This document shows, piece by piece, positions 17,690 to 25,476 of a stretch of DNA of 64,000 nucleotides. Under the pieces are notes generated by a model, which saw only the letters and a program-made list of their open reading frames with translations, ran no database searches and had not been told where the DNA came from. Made by a program: the position numbers and the translations under genes. The DNA is from UMGS1590 sp963558655 (GTDB lineage Bacteria > Bacillota > Peptococcia > Peptococcales > Peptococcaceae), in NCBI GenBank assembly GCA_963558655.1, contig CAUWHJ010000003.1, positions 103,008 through 167,007 of the forward strand, in the 5' to 3' direction. The first letter of the stretch is position 1, and each line of letters opens with the position of its first letter.

Positions 17690-19054
17690 CTATTTTCTCC
17701 AGTTTTCTTTTACAACAAGCGATGGCCGTGTAACAGCCAACGCATTTGAAACAACATCTTTCGACAAAGTCGAGCCGGCGCCAATCAGTACCTTGTCCCC
17801 AATGGTAATTGGGGCAATCAAGTTTGTATTGCTGCCGACAAAAACATCATCACCAATCACTGTACGATGTTTATGCTTGCCATCGTAGTTACACGTAATG
17901 GTGCCGCAGCCAACGTTAACCCGGGCCCCCATATCGGTATCACCAATATATGTATGATGAGAGATTTTACTTTCGTTAGCAATCGTACTGTTTTTCACTT
18001 CAACGAAATTGCCAATTTTCACCTGTTCACCAATTATATTCCCCGGACGCAACTGTGCAAACGGGCCAATCGTTGTATAGGCGCCAACCACAGAATCTTT
18101 GATGACGGATTGTCGAACCACAACGCCTTCACCAATGGTTGAGTTGGTAATACGGCTTCCCGATTCAATCACAGCATCACGTTTAATCACTGTATGACCG
18201 AAAAGATGAACATTTCCTTCCAACGTCACATCCGGCTCCAAAACAACTTCGTCTTCAATGGTAATCGTTGCCGGATCTTCCATGGTTACACCTTGCATCA
18301 TCCAGGCTTCGTTAATACGCGCACGCAAAAGTTTTTCTGCATATGCCAACTGAACACGGTTATTAACACCAAGGCTATCCTCGGCATTTTTAAGCACATA
18401 AGACGCTGTTGAAAGCCCTTTTGCATAAGCTATTTTTAACAGGTCCGTAAGATAAAATTCACCTTGTGCATTGTTGGTATCAAGCGCATCAATTTGCTCT
18501 ACTAAAAAGCGTAAATCAAAGCAGTAGGTGCCAACGTTGATTTCTTTGATGTTTTTTTCTTCATCGCTGGCATCTTTTTCTTCAACAATCGCGCGGATTT
18601 TCTCACCATCATGTAAAATGCGGCCATAGCCGGTTGGCTGGTCAACAACTGTTGTCATCACAGTAACAGCATTCCCCTGCTCTATGTGCTGCGATAACAT
18701 GGCTTCCAGGCTCTCGGAGCGAATCAGCGGTGTATCGCCACAGGTTACAAGAACGGTGGCCTCTTCCTGCATATCTATATCATTTTTCAATGCTTCCAAT
18801 GCAATACGCACAGCGTGCCCTGTACCAAGTTGCTGTTCCTGAAATACCAAGCGAACATCATCACCGAGTACTTCTCGCACCTGATCGGCGCCATGCCCTA
18901 TGACTACATATTGCTCACTAATTTGCGCCTCATCGATGGCTTTTAACACGCGTGTAATCATAGGTTGACCCAGCACACGATGCAGGACTTTTGGAGAAGC
19001 GGAACGCATACGGGTTCCTTTGCCCGCTGCGAGAATAATAGCATATTTCTTCAT
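17690..19054 (-). CDS. glmU: bifunctional GlcNAc-1-phosphate uridyltransferase / glucosamine-1-phosphate acetyltransferase
   Basis: Makes UDP-GlcNAc for peptidoglycan in two steps. The 454-residue protein starts MKKYAIILAAGKGTRMRS, the nucleotidyltransferase signature, with GTGHAVRIAL and TCGDTPLI following. The C-terminal half is a left-handed beta helix of hexapeptide repeats ending in the acetyl-CoA region GDKVLIGAGSTLSKDV. The start at 19054 follows GGAGG by five bases. It is co-directional with prs and ispE. Confidence 0.96.
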   Translation of the reverse strand: MKKYAIILAAGKGTRMRSASPKVLHRVLGQPMITRVLKAIDEAQISEQYVVIGHGADQVREVLGDDVRLVFQEQQLGTGHAVRIALEALKNDIDMQEEATVLVTCGDTPLIRSESLEAMLSQHIEQGNAVTVMTTVVDQPTGYGRILHDGEKIRAIVEEKDASDEEKNIKEINVGTYCFDLRFLVEQIDALDTNNAQGEFYLTDLLKIAYAKGLSTASYVLKNAEDSLGVNNRVQLAYAEKLLRARINEAWMMQGVTMEDPATITIEDEVVLEPDVTLEGNVHLFGHTVIKRDAVIESGSRITNSTIGEGVVVRQSVIKDSVVGAYTTIGPFAQLRPGNIIGEQVKIGNFVEVKNSTIANESKISHHTYIGDTDMGARVNVGCGTITCNYDGKHKHRTVIGDDVFVGSNTNLIAPITIGDKVLIGAGSTLSKDVVSNALAVTRPSLVVKENWRK

Positions 19055-19068
19055 CCCAACCTCCAGAA

Positions 19069-19965
19069 TCAATAAGAAACTCTATCTTTTATTAAATCAG
19101 AACTACAAGTAGATGTCAAATACACATTAGGAAATAGCGCTCGGATTTTCTTATAATTTTCCCACGCAGCCTCTTGCGTTGCATAAAGGCCAAAAAGCGT
19201 TGGCCCGCTTCCGGACATGAGCACGTGTTGGACACCACAGTCTAACAGCTGTTGCTTACGTTTTTCTGTGCGCGGTTCAATACGAAAACTTGGACGCTCT
19301 AAAGCATTATACAAATGTTCTTCAATAAACGCTACATCACCATCGCGCACAGCCTGGCACAGCGCTTCAAACAACATTGTTTCCGGATGAATGTCTTCCG
19401 GTTGAATGGCTTTATAGACAGCTGCCGTGGAAACACCATAATCCGCACGCACCAACACGATATGCATCTTTGGTAAATCCGGTAAAGTATGTACTTGTTC
19501 GCCACGTCCATCGCAAATGGCCGTTCCCCCCTGAACACAAAACGGTACATCTGAACCAAGCTCAGCAGCCAGCGTCATGAGCGTTTCCTCAGACAAATTC
19601 AAATGAAACAATTTATTACAGCCCACAAGGACGGCGGCAGCATCACTGCTGCCGCCTGCCATACCTGCTGAAACAGGAATATTTTTCTTGATACGAATGG
19701 CAACTTGAGGCATTTTATAATGCTCCTGCAATAGCAAAGCTGCACGCATCGCTAAATTATTTCTATTATTTGGCACATAAACAGAATCACACTGAACCAT
19801 ATTCGTGCCGGCTCTGCGAATGTCAATGACATCATGTAAGCGCACCGACTGCATAATCATTGTTACTTCATGGTAACCATCTGTGCGTTTACCAATACAA
19901 TCTAAAAATAAATTGATTTTACCATGCGCTCTAACAACAATGTGATGCTGTTGCTTACGTTTCAT
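19069..19965 (-). CDS. ispE: 4-diphosphocytidyl-2-C-methyl-D-erythritol kinase
   Basis: GHMP kinase of the MEP isoprenoid pathway, phosphorylating CDP-ME. The 298-residue protein shows RAHGKINLFLDCIGKRTDGYH near the start, the ATP loop PVSAGMAGGSSDAAAV and the C-terminal MSGSGPTLFGLY motif. Length fits the family. It ends 14 bases before the glmU start, so both probably share a transcript. Confidence 0.95.
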   Translation of the reverse strand: MKRKQQHHIVVRAHGKINLFLDCIGKRTDGYHEVTMIMQSVRLHDVIDIRRAGTNMVQCDSVYVPNNRNNLAMRAALLLQEHYKMPQVAIRIKKNIPVSAGMAGGSSDAAAVLVGCNKLFHLNLSEETLMTLAAELGSDVPFCVQGGTAICDGRGEQVHTLPDLPKMHIVLVRADYGVSTAAVYKAIQPEDIHPETMLFEALCQAVRDGDVAFIEEHLYNALERPSFRIEPRTEKRKQQLLDCGVQHVLMSGSGPTLFGLYATQEAAWENYKKIRALFPNVYLTSTCSSDLIKDRVSY

Positions 19966-19967
19966 GA

Positions 19968-20654
19968 TTAGAATCCTTTCTTTGCCAAACGGCGTTCCAC
20001 ATAACTAAAAATGGTTGTAATCACGGTAATCAAAATTAAATAGATAACAGCAGCAGTGACATACATTTCAAAAGGCTTATAGAGGGAACCGGAATAAATC
20101 TGAGCTGTACGCAAAAGATCCGTAACCGTAATGGCAGAAGCCAACGCTGTATCCTTGATGAGATTAATAAACTCATTACCAAGTGGCGGAATCAAACGGC
20201 GGTATGTCTGCGGAATGATAATTTTCCGCATAGCCAAACGACGATTCATGCCCAAAGAAAGAGCCGCTTCCATTTGTCCATTGTCAATCGAAAGAATTCC
20301 TGAACGAATAATTTCAGCAATATAAGCCCCACCGCAAATGCTAATACCAATGATCGCCGCGGTGAAACTGTCCAGATCAATACCCAACGCAGCAGAAAGA
20401 CCAAAATAAATCAGAAATAATTGCACCATCAATGGAATGCCGCGAAAGACCCATGTGTACAAAGAACCAATCACATACAGAGGTTTGATGTTACTAATTT
20501 TCATCAAAGCAACAATCAAACCAATAATAAGACCAAAAAAGATACTGATGACCGCCAATTCAATTGTGGTCACCGTTGCTTTCAAGAGATATGGAAGTGT
20601 TTGAAAAATAACATCCCAATCCCAATCAACAGCACCAAACATTAAACTACTCAT
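19968..20654 (-). CDS. polar amino-acid ABC transporter permease
   Basis: Membrane subunit of a polar amino-acid importer (HisM/GlnP family). The 228 residues contain about five membrane segments and the EAA loop, EAALSLGMNRRLAMRKIIIPQTYRRLIPPLGNE split over two helices, that docks the ATPase. It lies downstream of the binding protein on the same strand, separated by a strong hairpin. Substrate cannot be read from the sequence. No ATP-binding gene of this transporter is in the window. Confidence 0.9.
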   Translation of the reverse strand: MSSLMFGAVDWDWDVIFQTLPYLLKATVTTIELAVISIFFGLIIGLIVALMKISNIKPLYVIGSLYTWVFRGIPLMVQLFLIYFGLSAALGIDLDSFTAAIIGISICGGAYIAEIIRSGILSIDNGQMEAALSLGMNRRLAMRKIIIPQTYRRLIPPLGNEFINLIKDTALASAITVTDLLRTAQIYSGSLYKPFEMYVTAAVIYLILITVITTIFSYVERRLAKKGF

Positions 20655-20677
20655 ACCTGTTAATACAACCTTTCTTT

Positions 20678-20724
20678 AGACACACGAATACTCACCTGAC
20701 CTTCAGGTGAGTATTCGTGTGTCT
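20678..20724 (-). promoter_or_regulatory. 22-bp intercistronic hairpin between binding protein and permease genes
   Basis: A 22-base arm (20678-20699) is followed after three bases by its exact complement (20703-20724). It has no downstream U-run on the minus strand, so it is more likely a message-stabilising or processing hairpin than a full terminator. In binding-protein operons such elements allow more binding protein than permease. That role here is inference. Confidence 0.78.
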
Positions 20725-20729
20725 TAAAC

Positions 20730-21662
20730 TCAATATTCATTGGCATCCAGACGCGCCTGTGCATCAGCAACAAGCGATTCTGTGATATCCATACCAATCC
20801 ACTTCATAGAAATCTCTTTCATTGTTCCATCAACAAGCAGTTCATCGACAGCTTTCTGAATGGCAAGTTGAAGATCCCCATCTTCTTTGTTAAAAGCAAT
20901 ACCAATCTGGTTAGCCGTTTTTCCTTCACTGCTAGGTACATCACCCACATGGGTATATTTTCCTGTTTCCAAAAGCTCTACGGAACCAAAACTATCAATG
21001 GCTAAAGCATCAATACGTCCATTATCAAGGTCAACCGTGATTTCCGGGAAAGTTTTATAAACTTTCATGTTTTCCCCTTCTACAAAACCTGCAGCAAGGA
21101 GATCATTTGCAGCAGTTGAGCCCAACTGAGTGCCAATCACCTTATCTTTATAGTATTCAATATCATCCATGCCATCTTCAACATTTTCATTCAGAACAAG
21201 CAGATATTGATCGGCTACACCATAAGGCACATAATTTGCTTCTTTAACACGGCTGTCCCACATATTCATGCCACTGATGATTACATCGAATTTTCCCGTC
21301 TGCAACCCCGCAATAATGGCATTCCATTCCGCCGGCACAAATTCAAATTTAACACCAAGCTTTTCACCAATAGCATTCGCCATGTCTACGTCAAAACCTA
21401 CGATTTCGTCTGTTTCTGCATCATGATAGCCCATTGGTGGGTAAGAATCATCAAGACCAGCTTTAATGACGCCAGCTTCTTTAACACGATCCAAAGAACC
21501 GTCACCTTTTACCGTAGCTTCCCATGGATTTTTTGCTTCGATTTTGGTCACATTTGTATCCGATGCCGCAGATGTTGTGTCATCTTCTCCAGAACCACAA
21601 CCTACAACACCAAGTGCCAATACCGCTGCAAGCGTAACAGCTACCAATTTTTTTAATTTCAT
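20730..21662 (-). CDS. amino-acid ABC transporter substrate-binding lipoprotein
   Basis: Captures a polar amino acid outside the membrane for the adjacent permease. A lipoprotein signal MKLKKLVAVTLAAVLALGVV precedes the lipobox Cys in GVVGCGSG. The rest is an SBP family 3 domain with GFDVDMANAIGEKLGVKFEFV and the hinge region NMWDSRVKEANYVPY. The ligand is unknown: cystine, arginine, glutamine and others use this family. A GGAGGG site precedes the ATG, and a matched promoter lies upstream. Confidence 0.9.
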   Translation of the reverse strand: MKLKKLVAVTLAAVLALGVVGCGSGEDDTTSAASDTNVTKIEAKNPWEATVKGDGSLDRVKEAGVIKAGLDDSYPPMGYHDAETDEIVGFDVDMANAIGEKLGVKFEFVPAEWNAIIAGLQTGKFDVIISGMNMWDSRVKEANYVPYGVADQYLLVLNENVEDGMDDIEYYKDKVIGTQLGSTAANDLLAAGFVEGENMKVYKTFPEITVDLDNGRIDALAIDSFGSVELLETGKYTHVGDVPSSEGKTANQIGIAFNKEDGDLQLAIQKAVDELLVDGTMKEISMKWIGMDITESLVADAQARLDANEY

Positions 21663-21696
21663 AATGGTGTCCCTCCGTTATTTTCAACTTAGTAGT

Positions 21697-21725
21697 AGTT
21701 TAACATGGTAAAGCGCTAATTGCAA
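21697..21725 (-). promoter_or_regulatory. promoter of the amino-acid transporter operon
   Basis: On the minus strand TTGCAA, 17 bases, TAAACT, ending about 35 bases before the binding-protein start. The spacing and -35 are good and the -10 differs from consensus at two positions. I see no operator palindrome of the ARG-box type here. Confidence 0.6.
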
Positions 21726-21785
21726 CAAGAATCCGCATAAATCGACACATTTTACGCACATTCTTCACGAAATCAAGATTTCTAT

Positions 21786-21814
21786 TTGCCAAATCGCACC
21801 TTATCCGCTATACT
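21786..21814 (+). promoter_or_regulatory. promoter of the tRNA-Arg gene
   Basis: TTGCCA, a 17-base spacer and TATACT, ending 20 bases before the tRNA. Position and match to the sigma-A consensus are both good. Confidence 0.72.
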
Positions 21815-21834
21815 AGTGTCTGTAAATATCACAT

Positions 21835-21906
21835 ACGCCTGTAGCTCAGTGGATAGAGCGCCGCCCTCCGGAGGCGGGTGCGTAGGTTCGATTCCTATCA
21901 GGCGTG
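21835..21906 (+). tRNA. tRNA-Arg (anticodon CCG)
   Basis: A full cloverleaf can be drawn: acceptor ACGCCTG pairs with CAGGCGT, D-arm GCTC/GAGC, anticodon stem CCGCC/GGCGG around the loop CTCCGGA, and T-arm GTAGG/CCTAT around TTCGATT. The anticodon CCG reads CGG. CCA is not encoded. A promoter and a terminator flank the gene, so it is a single-gene unit. Confidence 0.95.
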
Positions 21907-21915
21907 TCTTTCCAG

Positions 21916-21942
21916 AAGGATCGCTTGTCGATCCTTATTTTT
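21916..21942 (+). terminator. terminator after tRNA-Arg
   Basis: AAGGATCG, loop CTTGT, CGATCCTT, then ATTTTTAT. An 8-pair stem with a T-run, placed ten bases after the tRNA and before the ABC exporter genes. Confidence 0.75.
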
Positions 21943-21976
21943 ATGTTCTTAGATATGATACGAAAGGAAGTTTGGG

Positions 21977-23689
21977 ATGTCACTTATTCGCCAATGTATC
22001 CAACGTTATCGTGCTGCACTTATCGTTGCCCTGTTATGTATGTCGGTCAGTCTTATTGCAGATCTGATGATTCCCTGGTTGCTGCAAATTCTTATTGATG
22101 ACGGTGTTGCTGTTAGTAATGCAGTCATCCTCAAGCGCACCGGTCTCTGGATGTTTGTTGTTATCACGATTAGTTTGCTCGCTAGCATCATCGCCTATTG
22201 GCTTTCTGCGCGAGCCGCTGCACAAATTGGCCAGTATTTACGCAAAACGCTTTACGAACACATTCTTTCATTGTCTTACGAAGCCTTCAATACCATTAGT
22301 GCCTCCACACTCATCACACGACTTAGCAATGATGTTTTGCAAATTCAAAATATGTTTCTCATGGTGCAACGTGTAGCTATCGGCTTACCGATTTCATTTA
22401 TTGTCGGCCTTTTTCTATCCATACAACTTAGTCCCGATCTTTCTCTAACCTTTATTGTCACCGTTCCTCTGCTTTGTTTGAATATTGGTTTTTATGTGCG
22501 TTTTTCAGCACGTTATTTTCCACGTATTCAGGAAACCATTGACAAAATCAATCTCAGCGCGCAGGAAATGCTCGTTGGTATTCTAACCATTAAGGGTGTT
22601 GGCGCCGCAGCAAAAATTGTTGATAAATTTACCGCCTTTAACAATCGTCTGCTGACACTTAATCTTACCATTCAGAAGCGCTTCAGCTTCGTGGCCCCAA
22701 CCTCGATGATCATTTTCAACGAAGCCATTGTTGTAGTTCTTTGTCTTGGATTCTTTGGGTTCACCTCTGATATTGGCAAACTCATCGCTTTTATTTCTTA
22801 TTCTATGCAAATTCTCAGCTGCATCACCCGAGCCTCTGGTGTTTTAACCATGATGACGCGCGCCCAGGCTTCCGTTACACGCATTGAGGAAATCATGACT
22901 ATTCCCGAAGCCACGCCAGTTGCCCACCAAAAAATACCATCAAGTTGGGATTTACACGTTGAACACCTAAGTTATCGTTTTCCTCATGCACCACGCGCTC
23001 AGCTTGATGATATTACCTGCCAAATTCCTTTTGGCCAACGTGTCGGTATTGTTGGGCTTCCCGGCTCGGGAAAAACGTTGTTTCTTGATGCCATCACCGG
23101 TCTTTTGACAAGCACACAGGACACCATTCGTTACGGCGATGTACCACTGTCACACATTTCTCGTTCATGGCTTAAGAAAAATATCGGCTATGTACAACAG
23201 CGTCCCACCATTCTTGCTGGAACAATTCAGGATAATCTATTATTAGCACGCGAAGATCTTTCATTATCTGAAATGACAACTGCTTTAGATAATGCTGTTG
23301 CCTCAGAACTTTATCAAAACAACGAGGCTTCCGTTGAACGCGGCATTCTCCAACGTGGTCACGATCTTTCCGGTGGACAAAAGCAACGTTTGTCCATCGC
23401 ACGCATTTTAGCACTACGGCCACACGTTCTCATTTTAGACGATAGTACAAGCGCGCTTGACCATGCAACAGAATATGCTTTTTTTGCACATCTCAACACT
23501 ATGCAACCACAAACACAAATCATTGTTTCCCAACGCTTATCAACGTTGCGCCAATGCAACACCATTTTTCTCTTTGACCATGGTCGCATTGTAGCACAAG
23601 GCAGCCATACAGAACTCCTGCAAACAACCCCACTTTATGAAATGATCCTCGGCGACCAAATGATAGAGGAGGCGCTTAACGATGTCTAA
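21977..23689 (+). CDS. ABC exporter half-transporter, degenerate-site subunit
   Basis: Membrane-plus-ATPase half-transporter of the multidrug/lipid exporter type, 570 residues. Six membrane helices fill the first ~310 residues. The nucleotide domain has Walker A GLPGSGKT, signature LSGGQKQRLS and Walker B VLILDDSTS. The catalytic Glu after Walker B is Asp, and the H-loop reads SQRLST with Gln where His is expected. This is the pattern of the non-hydrolysing subunit in heterodimeric exporters such as BmrCD or TM287/288. The next gene supplies the canonical partner. Substrate unknown. Confidence 0.9.
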   Translation: MSLIRQCIQRYRAALIVALLCMSVSLIADLMIPWLLQILIDDGVAVSNAVILKRTGLWMFVVITISLLASIIAYWLSARAAAQIGQYLRKTLYEHILSLSYEAFNTISASTLITRLSNDVLQIQNMFLMVQRVAIGLPISFIVGLFLSIQLSPDLSLTFIVTVPLLCLNIGFYVRFSARYFPRIQETIDKINLSAQEMLVGILTIKGVGAAAKIVDKFTAFNNRLLTLNLTIQKRFSFVAPTSMIIFNEAIVVVLCLGFFGFTSDIGKLIAFISYSMQILSCITRASGVLTMMTRAQASVTRIEEIMTIPEATPVAHQKIPSSWDLHVEHLSYRFPHAPRAQLDDITCQIPFGQRVGIVGLPGSGKTLFLDAITGLLTSTQDTIRYGDVPLSHISRSWLKKNIGYVQQRPTILAGTIQDNLLLAREDLSLSEMTTALDNAVASELYQNNEASVERGILQRGHDLSGGQKQRLSIARILALRPHVLILDDSTSALDHATEYAFFAHLNTMQPQTQIIVSQRLSTLRQCNTIFLFDHGRIVAQGSHTELLQTTPLYEMILGDQMIEEALNDV

Positions 23690-25424
23690 AAAATCTACAC
23701 AAACCACCAAAGCTACGCTTATGCGTTTGTGGCAAGTCATCAGACCAAATCGAATCTATCTTTTTCTTTCCATATTGATGAGCGCTTCTGTGTCAGCAAT
23801 TATGCTGATTGCCATGGAGCGTGTTGGCGCCGTTGTTGACCTCATCATCAACGGCGCGCCAGCGCAGGTTTTCTGGCCCAATGCACTTCTTCTCTTCATT
23901 CTTTTTGCAGCGATTTCTTTGGTTACATTGATACAAATCTATACCATGGCCATTGTCGGGCAACGCCTTGCCAATGACCTTCGCCATGCCTTGTTTACAA
24001 AAATGACCATTTTGCCGATGGCCTATTTCGATGCACACACCACCGGCGACTTGATGAGTCGTATGACCAACGACATCGATCAAATCAATACCTCTTTTTC
24101 AGACAATCTTACCTCTGTCATCGAAGCCATTGTCAACGTAGTCGGTACATTTTTAGCTATGGCTCTACTCTCTGTCAAACTAACCCTTTGGTCTGCCATC
24201 GTTTTTCCACTTTTTTTCATCTTAACAGCCATTGTCTCGCGCATTTCCAAACGGCTTTTTGCTAACTATCAATACGCTTTAGGAAATTTGAACACCTATG
24301 TTGAAGAGCATCTTTCTGCACAAAATATGCTCATACTTTTCGATTACCGCGCACGAAATGTGAAGCAGTTTTCCAGGATCAATGACCAGGTTTGCACAAC
24401 CTATGCCGCAGCGCAAACATCTTCGGTAATGGCACCCGTGATGACATTTATCAACCATCTTGTCTATGTTATCATCGCCATCGTTGGTGGTCTATCCATC
24501 ATCAATGGCGAAGCATTAACGGTTGGCACACTTTTTACGTTCTTATTGTATATGCGCCGTTTTGCAACGCCGCTCAATCAGCTTGCCTCGATTTACAACG
24601 CTTTTCAAGCAACCGTTTCGGCTTCCGCTCGCATTTTCAGTGTGCTTGATGCACCTTCCGAAGCCCAAGCACTTGGCGACAATCGTAAGCAACCATTTCC
24701 TGCCGACCACACCATTCATTTCGACCATCTTTCATTTTCCTATGACAACAACTGTGTTCTAAAAAACATCACCGCCACCTTACCAGCGCACAAAACCATT
24801 GCCATTGTTGGCGCAACAGGCGCAGGAAAGACTACGCTAACCAATCTTTTGCTTGGCTATTATTTGCCGCAAGAAGGTCGCATCCTCATTGGCGATACAG
24901 ATTTATCCACCATCTCCCTCGATGACATTCATCGCCATATTGGTGTCATGCCGCAACAACCCATGCTTTTCGATGGCAGCATCTTTGAAAACATCAGTTT
25001 CGGCAACCCTTCTGCCAATCGCGAAACCGTCATCGAAGCTTGTCGCATTACAGGCTTTGATCATATTATTGAAGAATTTCCAAAAGGATACGATACCATC
25101 CTTCACGACCAAGGTTCAGCACTCTCCCAAGGGCAACGTCAACTTTTAGCGATTACTCGCGCTCTACTTAGTCAAAATGACATTCTCATTCTTGACGAAG
25201 CCACCTCATCGCTCGACTCTTACACGGAAAAAATTGTGCAGCAAGCTTTTGCTACGCTCAGCTGCAACAAAACACTTCTTGTAATCGCCCATCGCCTTTC
25301 TACGATCAAAAATGCTGATTACATTCTTGTCATGAAACATGGTGAAGTCGTCGAAGCCGGAAGCCACAACGAGCTCCTTCAGCTTGGTGGCTATTATCAC
25401 CGCCTCTATACAAGTCAGTTTTAA
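23682..25424 (+). CDS. ABC exporter half-transporter, canonical subunit
   Basis: Partner half-transporter of 580 residues, overlapping the previous gene by eight bases with GAGGAGG before its ATG. Six membrane helices precede a nucleotide domain with Walker A GATGAGKTT, Walker B ILILDEATSS with the catalytic Glu present, and H-loop IAHRLST. Its signature is LSQGQRQLL, with Gln in place of the first Gly of LSGGQ. In a heterodimer that signature faces the partner's Walker A, so the change falls in the degenerate composite site, as in known asymmetric exporters. Export of drugs, lipids or peptides is likely; which one is unknown. Confidence 0.9.
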   Translation: MSKKSTQTTKATLMRLWQVIRPNRIYLFLSILMSASVSAIMLIAMERVGAVVDLIINGAPAQVFWPNALLLFILFAAISLVTLIQIYTMAIVGQRLANDLRHALFTKMTILPMAYFDAHTTGDLMSRMTNDIDQINTSFSDNLTSVIEAIVNVVGTFLAMALLSVKLTLWSAIVFPLFFILTAIVSRISKRLFANYQYALGNLNTYVEEHLSAQNMLILFDYRARNVKQFSRINDQVCTTYAAAQTSSVMAPVMTFINHLVYVIIAIVGGLSIINGEALTVGTLFTFLLYMRRFATPLNQLASIYNAFQATVSASARIFSVLDAPSEAQALGDNRKQPFPADHTIHFDHLSFSYDNNCVLKNITATLPAHKTIAIVGATGAGKTTLTNLLLGYYLPQEGRILIGDTDLSTISLDDIHRHIGVMPQQPMLFDGSIFENISFGNPSANRETVIEACRITGFDHIIEEFPKGYDTILHDQGSALSQGQRQLLAITRALLSQNDILILDEATSSLDSYTEKIVQQAFATLSCNKTLLVIAHRLSTIKNADYILVMKHGEVVEAGSHNELLQLGGYYHRLYTSQF

Positions 25425-25428
25425 TCAC

Positions 25429-25476
25429 AAAAAATGCCTTCAACGGGTTCTAACAAACTCGTTGAAGGCATTTTTT
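25429..25476. terminator. bidirectional terminator between converging ABC transporter operons
   Basis: AAAAAATGCCTTCAACG pairs with CGTTGAAGGCATTTTTT around a loop of about 14 bases, with A and T tracts on both sides. It serves the exporter genes on the plus strand and the FtsX-type permease on the minus strand. Confidence 0.85.
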
